Source of the DNA: Xenorhabdus eapokensis | Lineage (GTDB): Bacteria; Pseudomonadota; Gammaproteobacteria; Enterobacterales; Enterobacteriaceae | Direction of reading: 5' to 3' | Length of the DNA: 64,000 nt | Assembly (NCBI RefSeq): GCF_001908105.1 | Contig: NZ_MKGQ01000011.1 | Location: forward strand, 70,419 to 134,418 | Part shown: piece by piece, positions 1-8,190 of the stretch | Layout of the letters: every line of letters begins with the position of its first letter | How positions within the stretch are numbered: position 1 is the first letter of the stretch | Program-made: the position numbers and the translations under genes | Notes under the pieces: model-generated | The model's input: the letters and a program-made list of their open reading frames with translations, nothing else | What the model was told of the DNA's origin: nothing | The model's database searches: none

Positions 1-328
1 GGCTTTCAAAAGCAAGTAGACGATCATTCAACCCATATTTTTCCAATAAGTTCTGCTTTGCCAGCTCCGCGATAATCGTTTTTGATATATAGCGTCCTAT
101 TTGCTGCACTTCGAGCGAATGCGTCAGCCGGCTGCGTACAGCCGCATTGCGTTCTAATGGAAATACCTGTGTTTTCTGTTGCAACCGCCGAATCGCGGCT
201 GAGTTGATGATCCGCCCACGATCACTTTCAAATTGGCGAATCACTTGCTCTTCATCATCGGGATGAATGGAAGATTTACTGAACTTACGTTGGTAATTCA
301 ACTTCTGCTTGAAATCAATATTAGACAT
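1..328 (-). CDS. dgt: Deoxyguanosinetriphosphate triphosphohydrolase Dgt, N-terminal part
   Basis: Hydrolyses dGTP to deoxyguanosine and triphosphate; a cytoplasmic HD-domain enzyme. Only the first ~109 codons are in the window and the gene runs off the left edge. The translation begins [20 protein letters not shown] and contains a stretch reading [11 protein letters not shown] followed by RLTHSLEV, where the His opens the HD metal site. The start is supported by a GGGGG Shine-Dalgarno run just upstream of the ATG. It is divergent from mtnN, the same arrangement as in E. coli, and the two share the 329-463 promoter region. Identification is from remembered similarity. Confidence 0.9.
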   Translation of the reverse strand, partial: MSNIDFKQKLNYQRKFSKSSIHPDDEEQVIRQFESDRGRIINSAAIRRLQQKTQVFPLERNAAVRSRLTHSLEVQQIGRYISKTIIAELAKQNLLEKYGLNDRLLAFES

Positions 329-463
329 TAATCCCCCATGCTAAATGAAACGATTATTTAGAACCGGAATCTGCGGTAAATAGCTATTCAATGATACACT
401 CGCCGATTAAATCAGCCTGTAAATATAGGCATCAATCCATGAATAACAAGCGAGTATGACACA

Positions 464-1162
464 ATGAAAATAGGTGTAATAGGTGCAATGGAACAAGAAG
501 TGACTTTATTGCGTGACCAGATTGAAGGTCTGCAAACCTTGTCACGAGGTGGATGCGAAATTTATACCGGCAAACTGAATGGCGTTGATATCGCCTTGTT
601 GAAATCGGGTATTGGTAAAGTTTCCTCCGCACTTGGCACCACCTTATTAATTGAGCATTGTCAGCCAGATATCGTGATTAACACGGGTTCAGCCGGTGGC
701 CTTGACCCTAAACTGAAAGTGGGAGATATCGTGGTTTCCGAAGAAGTTCGCTACCATGACGCCGATCTTACCGCTTTCGGCTATGAAGCGGGACAAATGG
801 CGCAATGCCCAGCCGCGTTTATTGCTGACGATAAATTGATCGCCTTGGCGGAAAAATGTATTCAGTCTCTTGATCTGAATGCCGTTCGGGGTCTGGTTTG
901 CAGCGGTGATGCCTTTATCAATGGTTCAGAGCCATTGGCTCGCATTCGTTCTACTTTCCCGAAAGTGGCTGCGGTTGAAATGGAGGCGGCCGCCATTGGT
1001 CATGTTTGCTATCAATATAATATTCCCTTTGTTGTCGTCCGTGCGATTTCTGACGTTGCCGATCAAGAGTCCCATATCAGTTTTGATGAATTTTTGGTGG
1101 TCGCGGCGCGTGAATCGACACGGATGGTCAATGCCATGCTGACCGAACTGAGTAAACAGTAG
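464..1162 (+). CDS. mtnN: 5'-methylthioadenosine/S-adenosylhomocysteine nucleosidase
   Basis: Cleaves methylthioadenosine, S-adenosylhomocysteine and 5'-deoxyadenosine to adenine and a thioribose or ribosyl product; it feeds methionine salvage, clears by-products of SpeE and SAM-dependent methylation, and supplies the AI-2 pathway. At 232 aa it has the full family length. The catalytic residues fall at the E. coli positions: Glu12 (AMEQEV), Met173-Glu174 (VEMEAAA) and Asp197 (AISDVAD). It is followed after 26 nt by btuF, so the two are probably cotranscribed as in E. coli. Nothing in the sequence is unusual. Confidence 0.97.
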   Translation: MKIGVIGAMEQEVTLLRDQIEGLQTLSRGGCEIYTGKLNGVDIALLKSGIGKVSSALGTTLLIEHCQPDIVINTGSAGGLDPKLKVGDIVVSEEVRYHDADLTAFGYEAGQMAQCPAAFIADDKLIALAEKCIQSLDLNAVRGLVCSGDAFINGSEPLARIRSTFPKVAAVEMEAAAIGHVCYQYNIPFVVVRAISDVADQESHISFDEFLVVAARESTRMVNAMLTELSKQ

Positions 1163-1188
1163 TCCATATGTAAAGTGGAGCATCGATA

Positions 1189-2034
1189 ATGCAATCATGG
1201 TTGAAAATAATTTCCCATCGATCCATTTGGCTGGCATTCTTATTCTTTTTGTATAGCTTTTGGTCTGGTTTCAGTGCTCCACTTTATGCGGCAGCGTCCC
1301 GTGTTATTAGCCTTGCCCCATCAACGACAGAGCTGGCCTATGCTGCGGGGCTGGGCGACCAGCTTATCGCTGTTAGCGCTTACTCTGATTATCCCGCAGC
1401 AGCCAAAAAGTTAGAACAAGTTGCTGATTGGCAAGGCGTCAATGTTGAACGGATCATCGCCCTGAAACCTGACCTGATTCTGGCATGGCGTGGCGGTAAT
1501 CCCCAACGTCCTTTGGAACAACTCGCAGCTTTCGGCATCCCCATTTTTTATTCGGATGTGAAAAAAGTAGAAGATGTTGCGTCAGAACTGGAACGACTGG
1601 CTGCCTATAGCCCACACCCCGATATGGCTAAGCAATCAGCCACCGATATTCGCGCTAAGTTCAATCAATTAAAACAAAAGTATGCCAATCTGAACCCTAA
1701 GCCCGTGTTCTTGCAGTTTGGCACGCATCCGATTTTTACTTCCTCTAGCCATACCCTCCAAAGTGAAATTGTCTCCGTATGTGGCGGTAAAAATATTTTC
1801 GCTGATAGCCCCATTCCGTGGCCGCAGGTTAACCGTGAGCAAGTACTTACCCGCAAACCGGAAGTGATCATCATCGGCGGAACGGAAGAGCAAAAACAGC
1901 AGGTTGCCGATTTTTGGCGGCCACAAATGAATGTCGCTATTATCGCCCTGAACGATGACTGGTTTAGCCGTGCAGGACCGAGGGTTATTTTAGCGGCAGA
2001 ACAGCTTTGTCAGCAGTTGAATCGTCCTAACTAA
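1189..2034 (+). CDS. btuF: Vitamin B12-binding periplasmic protein BtuF
   Basis: Periplasmic cobalamin-binding component of the BtuCDF importer. The protein is 281 aa with a cleavable signal peptide: basic start, hydrophobic core at about residues 13-30, cleavage probably after LYA. The mature part has the class III binding-protein fold (Peripla_BP_2), with [17 protein letters not shown] near its start and GGTEEQKQQ towards the C-terminal lobe. It lies 26 nt behind mtnN in an apparent operon. btuC and btuD are not in the window, and yadS, which follows btuF in E. coli, is absent; a gene-free gap ending in a tandem repeat follows instead. Confidence 0.93.
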   Translation: MQSWLKIISHRSIWLAFLFFLYSFWSGFSAPLYAAASRVISLAPSTTELAYAAGLGDQLIAVSAYSDYPAAAKKLEQVADWQGVNVERIIALKPDLILAWRGGNPQRPLEQLAAFGIPIFYSDVKKVEDVASELERLAAYSPHPDMAKQSATDIRAKFNQLKQKYANLNPKPVFLQFGTHPIFTSSSHTLQSEIVSVCGGKNIFADSPIPWPQVNREQVLTRKPEVIIIGGTEEQKQQVADFWRPQMNVAIIALNDDWFSRAGPRVILAAEQLCQQLNRPN

Positions 2035-2399
2035 AATAATCTATCTTTTTATCTCAGTGTGTTTTTTCAGCACGCCATGAGCATTGGCGCCAGATGCGGT
2101 GACAAGGAAGCAGATAATTACCGCATCTCTTGTGCAATCGTTCTTGATCGCTTGATTCAGGCTATTTGTAGTGATCAAGAAATTCCGGACACATTTCTGG
2201 CCTCTTCCCACTGCCTTTCGTATTCAGCAGGAGAAATTCTCCCATTAAAACTATGAGGACGGATGTATTTCAGCGGGTGAATCTATGCGTTTTCATGCCA
2301 ATTGTTGCCATGCTTACGCTAACTCAGGTGAAAACCCCGTTGTTATCCATAATCTTATTCACTATCCGCATCATTCAAAATAGCCATCGTGGAAACGAT

Positions 2400-2453
2400 G
2401 GGATTATTGGGATTATTGGGATTATTGGGATTATTGGGATTATTGGGATTATT
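2400..2453. repeat. Six perfect tandem copies of a 9-bp unit (GGGATTATT)
   Basis: The unit GGGATTATT is repeated six times without a mismatch, followed by a run of G. The array is between the end of btuF and the terminator shared with erpA. Nine is a multiple of three, so a frame crossing it reads repeated Gly-Ile-Ile, but I see no convincing gene there. Perfect short arrays of this kind commonly vary in copy number by replication slippage. Confidence 0.95.
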
Positions 2454-2478
2454 GGGGGAGGTTACTTTCATTTCTCGC

Positions 2479-2506
2479 AAATAGCCTCCTGTTTGGGAGG
2501 CTATTT
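2479..2506. terminator. Bidirectional terminator between btuF and erpA
   Basis: AAATAGCCTCC and GGAGGCTATTT form an 11-bp perfect stem around a 6-nt loop. The A-rich left and T-rich right flanks suit termination from both sides, ending erpA (minus) and btuF (plus). Confidence 0.8.
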
Positions 2507-2541
2507 ATTACAATCATTGATTACAACAGTGAGTTTTCCAA

Positions 2542-2886
2542 TCAGACACTGAAAGAAGAGCCACAACCACAAGTGGTTTTTGCATTCGGATTGGAAACAA
2601 CAAAACGGGAACCTTCCAACCCTTCGGTATAATCCACACAAGCGCCTACCAGATATTGCAGACTCATGGGGTCAATAACCAATTCAACCCCTTGTTTCTG
2701 AATGGTCATATCACCTTCGTTAATTTGGTCATCGAAAGTGAAACCATACTGGAAGCCGCTACAACCACCACCGGTAATGTAAACCCGCAGGCGCAAGTTC
2801 GGGTTATCTTCATCAGCAACCAGTACTTTGACTTTATTGGCTGCGGCATCAGTAAACTGCAAAGGCAATGCAGCATCATCGCTCAT
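2542..2886 (-). CDS. erpA: Iron-sulfur cluster insertion protein ErpA
   Basis: A-type carrier that delivers [4Fe-4S] clusters to apoproteins, including enzymes of isoprenoid synthesis such as IspG and IspH. It is 114 aa, typical of the family. The three cluster-binding cysteines are visible: one in [11 protein letters not shown] and two in the C-terminal CGCGSSF. It is convergent with btuF and divergent from hemL, with its promoter in 2887-3107. In E. coli erpA also lies beside hemL, with clcA between them; clcA is missing here. Confidence 0.96.
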   Translation of the reverse strand: MSDDAALPLQFTDAAANKVKVLVADEDNPNLRLRVYITGGGCSGFQYGFTFDDQINEGDMTIQKQGVELVIDPMSLQYLVGACVDYTEGLEGSRFVVSNPNAKTTCGCGSSFSV

Positions 2887-3107
2887 ATTTTTACTCCAGT
2901 CCGGTTCTCCGGTAAAAATTCTCGGAAAGTTATTTTATGCTTTCTGATCAGTTAGCCGAGATTATCCAATACCTGACTGATTCGTTCAAGTTTTGTCACA
3001 TGAACGCCGTAATCCGAATGATGAGAAGATATGATAATTTGGCTTCCCTATCGGGGTAATTTAGAATGGAATTCCCATATCCCGCTATTTTTCAGGAGCT
3101 TTTATTA

Positions 3108-4391
3108 ATGAGCCAGTCCGAAACACTTTACTCTCAGGCAAAACATGTGATCCCTGGTGGCGTCAATTCACCTGTACGTGCTTTTAACGGTGTTGGTGGG
3201 ACACCTGTTTTTATTCAACGTGCTAATGGCGCTTATCTTTATGATGTTGATGGTAATGCCTATATCGATTATGTCGGTTCATGGGGACCAATGGTTCTTG
3301 GGCATAACCATCCGGCTATCCGCAACGCCGTTATTGAGGCTGCGGAACGTGGTTTAAGTTTTGGCGCACCAACCGCCGCCGAAGTGGAAATGGCAAAACT
3401 GGTCACTGAACTGGTGCCTTCCATGGATATGGTTCGTATGGTGAATTCAGGTACAGAAGCCACCATGAGCGCCATTCGTCTGGCTCGTGGTTATACCCAA
3501 CGTGACAAAATCATTAAATTCGAAGGTTGCTATCACGGCCATGCCGATTGCTTACTGGTCAAAGCGGGATCGGGTGCCCTGACTATCGGTCAGCCAAACT
3601 CTCCAGGCGTACCCGCTGATTTCGCTAAACACACCCTGACTTGTGTTTATAATGATCTGAACTCTGTCCGTGAAGCCTTCGAAAAATACCCAGCAGAAAT
3701 CGCCTGTATTATCGTCGAGCCTGTCGCAGGTAATATGAACTGCATTCCACCGTTACCAGAATTCCTGCCGGGTCTGCGTAAGCTGTGTGATGAATTTGGT
3801 GCGCTGCTAATCATTGACGAAGTGATGACCGGTTTTCGTGTCGCACTAGGTGGTGCGCAAGAATATTACGATGTTAAGCCAGATTTGACATCCCTTGGCA
3901 AAATCATCGGCGGCGGTATGCCTGTAGGTGCTTTTGGTGGCCGTCTGGAAATCATGGAAAAACTGGCTCCAACTGGCCCGGTTTATCAGGCCGGAACCCT
4001 TTCGGGCAACCCCATCGCGATGGCGGCTGGCCTTGCCTGCCTGAAAGAAGTGGCTCAGGTTGGTGTTCATCAACGCTTGAGCGAACTGACCGACAAACTG
4101 GCGGCTGGTTTAAAAAGTGCGGCATCAGCAGCCGGCATCCCGCTGGTAGTAAACCACGTTGGCGGCATGTTCGGTATCTTCTTTACTGATGCGGAAAGCG
4201 TTACCTGTTATCAGGATGTCATGAAGTGTGATGTAGAACGTTTCAAGCAGTTCTTCCACTTGATGCTGGATGAAGGTATCTATCTGGCTCCTTCTGCGTT
4301 TGAAGCAGGCTTTATGTCCATCGCTCATTCAGAGGAAGATATCCAACGTACTGTTGATGCGGCGGCACGTTGTTTTGCAAAACTGAAATAA
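3108..4391 (+). CDS. hemL: Glutamate-1-semialdehyde 2,1-aminomutase
   Basis: PLP enzyme that turns glutamate-1-semialdehyde into 5-aminolevulinate in the C5 route of tetrapyrrole synthesis, upstream of heme, siroheme and cobalamin. The start at 3108 gives a 427-aa protein beginning [10 protein letters not shown], the normal family length, and is preceded by CAGGAG; an in-frame ATG at 3066 would add 14 unrelated residues. The PLP lysine is Lys265 in [10 protein letters not shown], and [10 protein letters not shown] binds the cofactor. Its product also supplies the siroheme made by CysG further along the window. Confidence 0.97.
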   Translation: MSQSETLYSQAKHVIPGGVNSPVRAFNGVGGTPVFIQRANGAYLYDVDGNAYIDYVGSWGPMVLGHNHPAIRNAVIEAAERGLSFGAPTAAEVEMAKLVTELVPSMDMVRMVNSGTEATMSAIRLARGYTQRDKIIKFEGCYHGHADCLLVKAGSGALTIGQPNSPGVPADFAKHTLTCVYNDLNSVREAFEKYPAEIACIIVEPVAGNMNCIPPLPEFLPGLRKLCDEFGALLIIDEVMTGFRVALGGAQEYYDVKPDLTSLGKIIGGGMPVGAFGGRLEIMEKLAPTGPVYQAGTLSGNPIAMAAGLACLKEVAQVGVHQRLSELTDKLAAGLKSAASAAGIPLVVNHVGGMFGIFFTDAESVTCYQDVMKCDVERFKQFFHLMLDEGIYLAPSAFEAGFMSIAHSEEDIQRTVDAAARCFAKLK

Positions 4392-4424
4392 AATATTCAA
4401 CTTCCATTCAACTTCTCGGAAATC

Positions 4425-4577
4425 TCAGACGTCACTGTTTTCCATTTCAATGGCGTCTGGATAAATAGCCCGTATCGCCTGAATAGCTGACATCACCGCC
4501 AACATAGTTCGGGCGCCACCACAAAGAAAGATGAAACCATCAGAAAAAACCGAGGAAGACTCTCGACCAAAATCCAT
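4425..4577 (-). CDS. Possible small ORF of 50 codons, unknown
   Basis: Read on the minus strand, an ATG at 4577 (preceded directly by a stop) opens a frame of 50 residues with a hydrophobic middle: FIFLCGG, then ARTMLAVMSAIQAIRAIYP, ending in IEMENSDV. The amino acid make-up is protein-like and less AT-biased than the surrounding DNA. I do not recognise it. It may be a real small protein, or the surviving tail of a larger gene lost from the hemL-mrcB interval, where E. coli carries fhuACDB. No clear Shine-Dalgarno sequence is visible. Confidence 0.25.
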   Translation of the reverse strand: MDFGRESSSVFSDGFIFLCGGARTMLAVMSAIQAIRAIYPDAIEMENSDV

Positions 4578-4671
4578 TTAAATACCGTCATTGAGTGGGA
4601 AATGCATTTGCCAGAATTAAACATTTTCGTGCAATAGAGAATAATCAATCAAATGCCTGCCCACCCTATGC

Positions 4672-5427
4672 TCATAGGATATTAAATAATCTGAATAAAT
4701 ATTCACATTTTTCTTCATATAACCTTTCTTTTTCCTCCAGATGTCTTACATAGCTATTCCATACAGGTTGATTTAAACCTTCCCAAGGTGGGAAAGTGGG
4801 TCTGCCATTCTCCCAGAATTGTACCTTTTTAATAACTTTGGGGTGGTTTCTGTGTCTGAAAATCCATCTTAATTCTTTCCCAGTTATATTTTTATCATCT
4901 TTTTTAGCTATCCGTTTAATATCTATACCATCAAGTATAAAATGTACATGTATATCCTGAGTTAACTCACTATTGCTTGTATTTACCCATGATAATCCTC
5001 CCTTACATTTTCTCCCAATAATTGATATATTATATTTCCTATGCCTTTCAGTTACATTTCGATATTTATTATCATTTCTTAGATGTGTAAAGAAATCTTT
5101 TTCATATTTTTTGTAATCATTAATATTAGCATTAACGAATTTGTGTTTTGCTTCAAATTTTTTTATCATATCCAGATGATCATTTTTTTCTTCCAAATCG
5201 TCGTAACGTTTTTTTTTGAGACATTTCTCCAAACGATTCTTATGTTCTAATTCCGCAGGAATTAAGTAATCATCAATTACGATTGGTGGGCAACGGTTTT
5301 CATTAAAGTGATCTTTAGCATCTCTAAAGTGGGGGTTTTTATCAAAATAATTGATTCTAGCCTCACTTAAACCATATATTAAATCACCTGCTTTAAATTT
5401 TTCTATGAAAGGAGGATGGAATGGCAT
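4672..5427 (-). CDS. Unrecognised AT-rich gene, 251 aa, charged protein
   Basis: I do not recognise this protein. It is 251 aa, has no signal peptide or membrane segment, and is very rich in Lys, Glu, Asp, Asn, His and aromatic residues. Residues ~60-125 are a charged, probably helical stretch. The C-terminal third looks more structured: HVHFILDGIDIKRI, then GKELRWIFRHRNHPKVIKKV, then a QFW and a PPWEG motif. A good AAGGAGG-like signal is not seen; the context upstream is AT-rich. Base composition is much lower in GC than mrcB or hemL, which suggests horizontal acquisition. It occupies the position of the fhuACDB genes in E. coli. A toxin or effector-like role is possible but is only a guess. 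Confidence 0.7.
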   Translation of the reverse strand: MPFHPPFIEKFKAGDLIYGLSEARINYFDKNPHFRDAKDHFNENRCPPIVIDDYLIPAELEHKNRLEKCLKKKRYDDLEEKNDHLDMIKKFEAKHKFVNANINDYKKYEKDFFTHLRNDNKYRNVTERHRKYNISIIGRKCKGGLSWVNTSNSELTQDIHVHFILDGIDIKRIAKKDDKNITGKELRWIFRHRNHPKVIKKVQFWENGRPTFPPWEGLNQPVWNSYVRHLEEKERLYEEKCEYLFRLFNIL

Positions 5428-5680
5428 ATTTCTATTCTCTTTTAATTTAAATTAGTTTCATTATAATCACAAGTTTTTTAAAGATATGTATCTTATTTAT
5501 ATAGTTATTTAAATAAAATACAAAATGGATAAAAATAAGTAATTATCATACCTCAGGCACCGAGTTTTTTCTTAAGCAGTATTCGAGTCAATCGGGTTTT
5601 CTCCAAAGATAGTTCATTTAATTAAGCTCCCTACTCATTTTCGAGTCGGGAGCTTAATTTTATTATTTATCAAAAAATTA
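5428..5680. other. AT-rich intergenic region upstream of the unknown gene
   Basis: About 250 bp separate mrcB (ending at 5681, minus) from the unknown 251-aa gene. The region must hold the promoter of that gene and the end of the mrcB transcript. The only structured element I see is the hairpin at 5622-5657; the rest is AT-rich and has no open frame of note. Confidence 0.5.
5622..5657. terminator. Terminator hairpin downstream of mrcB
   Basis: TTAAGCTCCC and GGGAGCTTAA form a perfect 10-bp stem, and an inner ACTC/GAGT pair extends it. It directly follows the mrcB stop codon on the minus strand. The T-rich tract is stronger on the plus side, so it may work in both directions. Confidence 0.7.
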
Positions 5681-8152
5681 TCACTGACCAAACATCTCAC
5701 GTAGCCAGCCAGGCGCTTCTTCTTCATTCTCCTCTATCGGTTGTTGTACCGATTGCTGGCACAGTCTCTGTGGGTCATCAGTCCAAACTGGCAATACTCT
5801 GATACCACCTCCCTCACAGTTGAAACTGCCATCTTCATTGACTGACATATCCGCAATACCTTCCGGTGGACGGTTATTCAGCTCCAGTGGCGTTTCATTT
5901 TCCAGATAACGACGATAAATCGTCAGTGCACCCGTCGCTCCGGTTAAGTTGGTTGGGCCATTGTTATCACGTCCAGTCCAAACAATCGTGACTTCTTTGC
6001 CATCAATACCTGTAAACCAACTGTCACGCAGATCATTGGTTGTTCCGGTTTTCCCCGCCAGATTGTATTTACCATATTTTCCAATCAAAGAGCGTCCTGT
6101 ACCTCGTGCTATGACTTGCTGCATACCATATAGCGTCAGATAGGCGGCCTGTGGCGGCACAACTCGCTCTGCCTGTGGATAGCTCTGGTAAAGCACCGTG
6201 CCATCTTCAGTAGTGATGGAGCGCAACGCAGAGAGTTTCGCCCGATTGCCACCGCTGGCAATCGTCTGAAATTCTTGTGCCATTTCCATTGGCGTTAGGT
6301 TAATCGCGCCCAATAACATAGAAGGGTTCTGTTGGATCTCTTTCGCGGGAATACCCAGTGCAATCAGGGTGCTGGCAATACGATCTAACCCAACATCCAG
6401 CCCCAAATTCACTGTCGGGACATTCATCGAACGTGCTAACGCGTCGATCAACATGACACGCCCACTGAAAGTACGGCTAAAATTCTTCGGTTCCCAGGGC
6501 TTTCCACCCGCCTGAGGGATAGAGATAGGTTCATCTGCCAGCCAGGTATTCAGGCGATATTTATCCGGCTGGCTCAATGCCGTCAGATAGGTGGCAGGTT
6601 TGGCAAGCGAACCAATCAAACGACGGGCATTCAAGGCTCGGTTAAATCCGGCATATTGTGGCTGGGAGCCGCCAACCATAGCACGAACTTCACCGCTGAA
6701 ACGGTCAACAACGACCATCGCCCCTTCCAAATCATCAATCTTGCGTACTTTTCTCAGGGCAGCAATGCCCTCTTCAACCGATTTTTCCGCCGCATCCTGC
6801 GAAACAGGATCGAGGGTCGTAAAGATCTTCACCCCTGACAAATCATTGACTTTATCACCCATCTTTTCCTGCAATTCCTGACGCACCAATTGCATAAAGG
6901 CTGGCTGTGGCGTAATCACCCCACTTTTCGGTTTTACGCCTAACGGACGGGCACTGAGTAGATCATACAGCTCCTGATCGATAATTTTTCGGTTTTGGAG
7001 GATTTTCAAAACGATATTGCGCCGCTCCAGTGCGGCCTTAGGATTGCGCCACGGGTTATACCACGAGGCTCCCTTGACCATTCCCACCAGCAACGCCTGC
7101 TGATCCAAACTCAATTCATCAACCGGACGCCCAAAATAGTACAAACTCGCCAATGGGAAACCACGGATCTGTTCATCACCACTTTGTCCTAAATAAACTT
7201 CATTCAAATACAATTCCAGAATGCGATCTTTGCTATAACGTGCGTCCATCAGCAACGCCATGTATGCCTCATTCGCTTTACGGCTCAAAGTACGTTCATT
7301 GGAAAGGAACAGGTTTTTCACTAATTGCTGAGTCAGGGTGCTGCCCCCCTGAACCGCACGTCCCGCCATCAAGTTAGCTAAAACCGCACGGGCAATGGAA
7401 AACGGCCTGACGCCATCATGTTCATAAAAGTGCCGATCTTCTGTTTCCAGCAAAGTCTGAATCAGCAAATCAGGAAAGCCGGAACGCGGGACAAACAGAC
7501 GTTGTTCACCATTCGGCGATTGCATCATGGTGATCAATTTCGGATCAAGGCGGAAAAAACCAAACTGGCGTTGGTTTTCCATGTTTTCAATGCCGGCAAG
7601 GTGGTTATTATCAAAGGTCAGTCGTGCCTGAATTTGCTCTTCTTTACCATCAGGAAAATCAAACGGACGGCGTAGCATCTCTATGCTATTCCCCCTGACT
7701 ACAAATTCACCTGCTCGGGTGATTTTTGTCACTTTTCGATATTGCATACCTTCCAGCAGGTGGATCATTTCGTCCTTGCTGTAATTCATGCCAGGTTCAA
7801 GATTGACCATCCGTCCGTACACGGCTGCCGGTAAATCCCAGACTTTTCCGTCAATACGCTCACGAATTTTGTTATCCAGATAGAAACCATAAATGACAAT
7901 GAGTACCGCTAGCACAATAAAGATCTTTAGCAACAACCACAAAAACCAATGCCCGCCTTTTTTAGGTGGGCGGGACTTAGGACTACGGGTGTTCTTCCCT
8001 TTTTTAGTCATGACGTCATCCTCATCATCGTCATTAAAATCATCATTTTTATCATAGTCATCCCGCCGATTGCGTTGGTTAGATGTTTGCCCACGACGAA
8101 GTTCAGATTTTTTACCCTTGCGTCCGATTGGCTGACGATCATCATCAGACAT
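5681..8152 (-). CDS. mrcB: Penicillin-binding protein 1B (bifunctional murein synthase)
   Basis: Class A PBP that polymerises lipid II and cross-links the peptide stems during cell-wall growth. It is 823 aa. Residues 1-66 are cytoplasmic, very charged and Asp-rich (DDDEDD). A single membrane segment is at ~68-92. The UB2H domain follows, then the glycosyltransferase, with catalytic Glu238 in [10 protein letters not shown] and the [12 protein letters not shown] motif at ~269-280. The transpeptidase has SLAKP (Ser515, Lys518), SMN at 575-577 and KTGT at 701-704. It lies 38 nt downstream of hrpB on the same strand, so they are probably cotranscribed. The gene order hrpB-mrcB is as in E. coli. 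Confidence 0.97.
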   Translation of the reverse strand: MSDDDRQPIGRKGKKSELRRGQTSNQRNRRDDYDKNDDFNDDDEDDVMTKKGKNTRSPKSRPPKKGGHWFLWLLLKIFIVLAVLIVIYGFYLDNKIRERIDGKVWDLPAAVYGRMVNLEPGMNYSKDEMIHLLEGMQYRKVTKITRAGEFVVRGNSIEMLRRPFDFPDGKEEQIQARLTFDNNHLAGIENMENQRQFGFFRLDPKLITMMQSPNGEQRLFVPRSGFPDLLIQTLLETEDRHFYEHDGVRPFSIARAVLANLMAGRAVQGGSTLTQQLVKNLFLSNERTLSRKANEAYMALLMDARYSKDRILELYLNEVYLGQSGDEQIRGFPLASLYYFGRPVDELSLDQQALLVGMVKGASWYNPWRNPKAALERRNIVLKILQNRKIIDQELYDLLSARPLGVKPKSGVITPQPAFMQLVRQELQEKMGDKVNDLSGVKIFTTLDPVSQDAAEKSVEEGIAALRKVRKIDDLEGAMVVVDRFSGEVRAMVGGSQPQYAGFNRALNARRLIGSLAKPATYLTALSQPDKYRLNTWLADEPISIPQAGGKPWEPKNFSRTFSGRVMLIDALARSMNVPTVNLGLDVGLDRIASTLIALGIPAKEIQQNPSMLLGAINLTPMEMAQEFQTIASGGNRAKLSALRSITTEDGTVLYQSYPQAERVVPPQAAYLTLYGMQQVIARGTGRSLIGKYGKYNLAGKTGTTNDLRDSWFTGIDGKEVTIVWTGRDNNGPTNLTGATGALTIYRRYLENETPLELNNRPPEGIADMSVNEDGSFNCEGGGIRVLPVWTDDPQRLCQQSVQQPIEENEEEAPGWLREMFGQ

Positions 8153-8190
8153 ACCGAATTCTCCAACTGTTTATTAATTAACTGAAACAA

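Larger units (their letters stand above)
2035..2541. other. Intergenic region between btuF and erpA
   Basis: About 500 bp lie between the convergent btuF and erpA genes. Two overlapping open frames (65 and 99 codons, plus strand) cross it, but they overlap each other, lack clear ribosome binding sites and resemble no protein I know, so I do not call them. The region holds a short CATCG/CGATG hairpin near 2386-2400, a 9-bp tandem repeat and a terminator hairpin, listed separately. In E. coli this is where yadS lies downstream of btuF, so the gap may be a decayed gene remnant. Confidence 0.6.

Noticed and set aside
2059..2256. 65-codon open frame after btuF
   Set aside because: It overlaps the next frame, lacks a clear ribosome binding site and resembles no family I know.
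2253..2552. 99-codon open frame crossing the tandem repeat
   Set aside because: It runs through a repeat and the terminator hairpin and into the end of erpA; likely chance.
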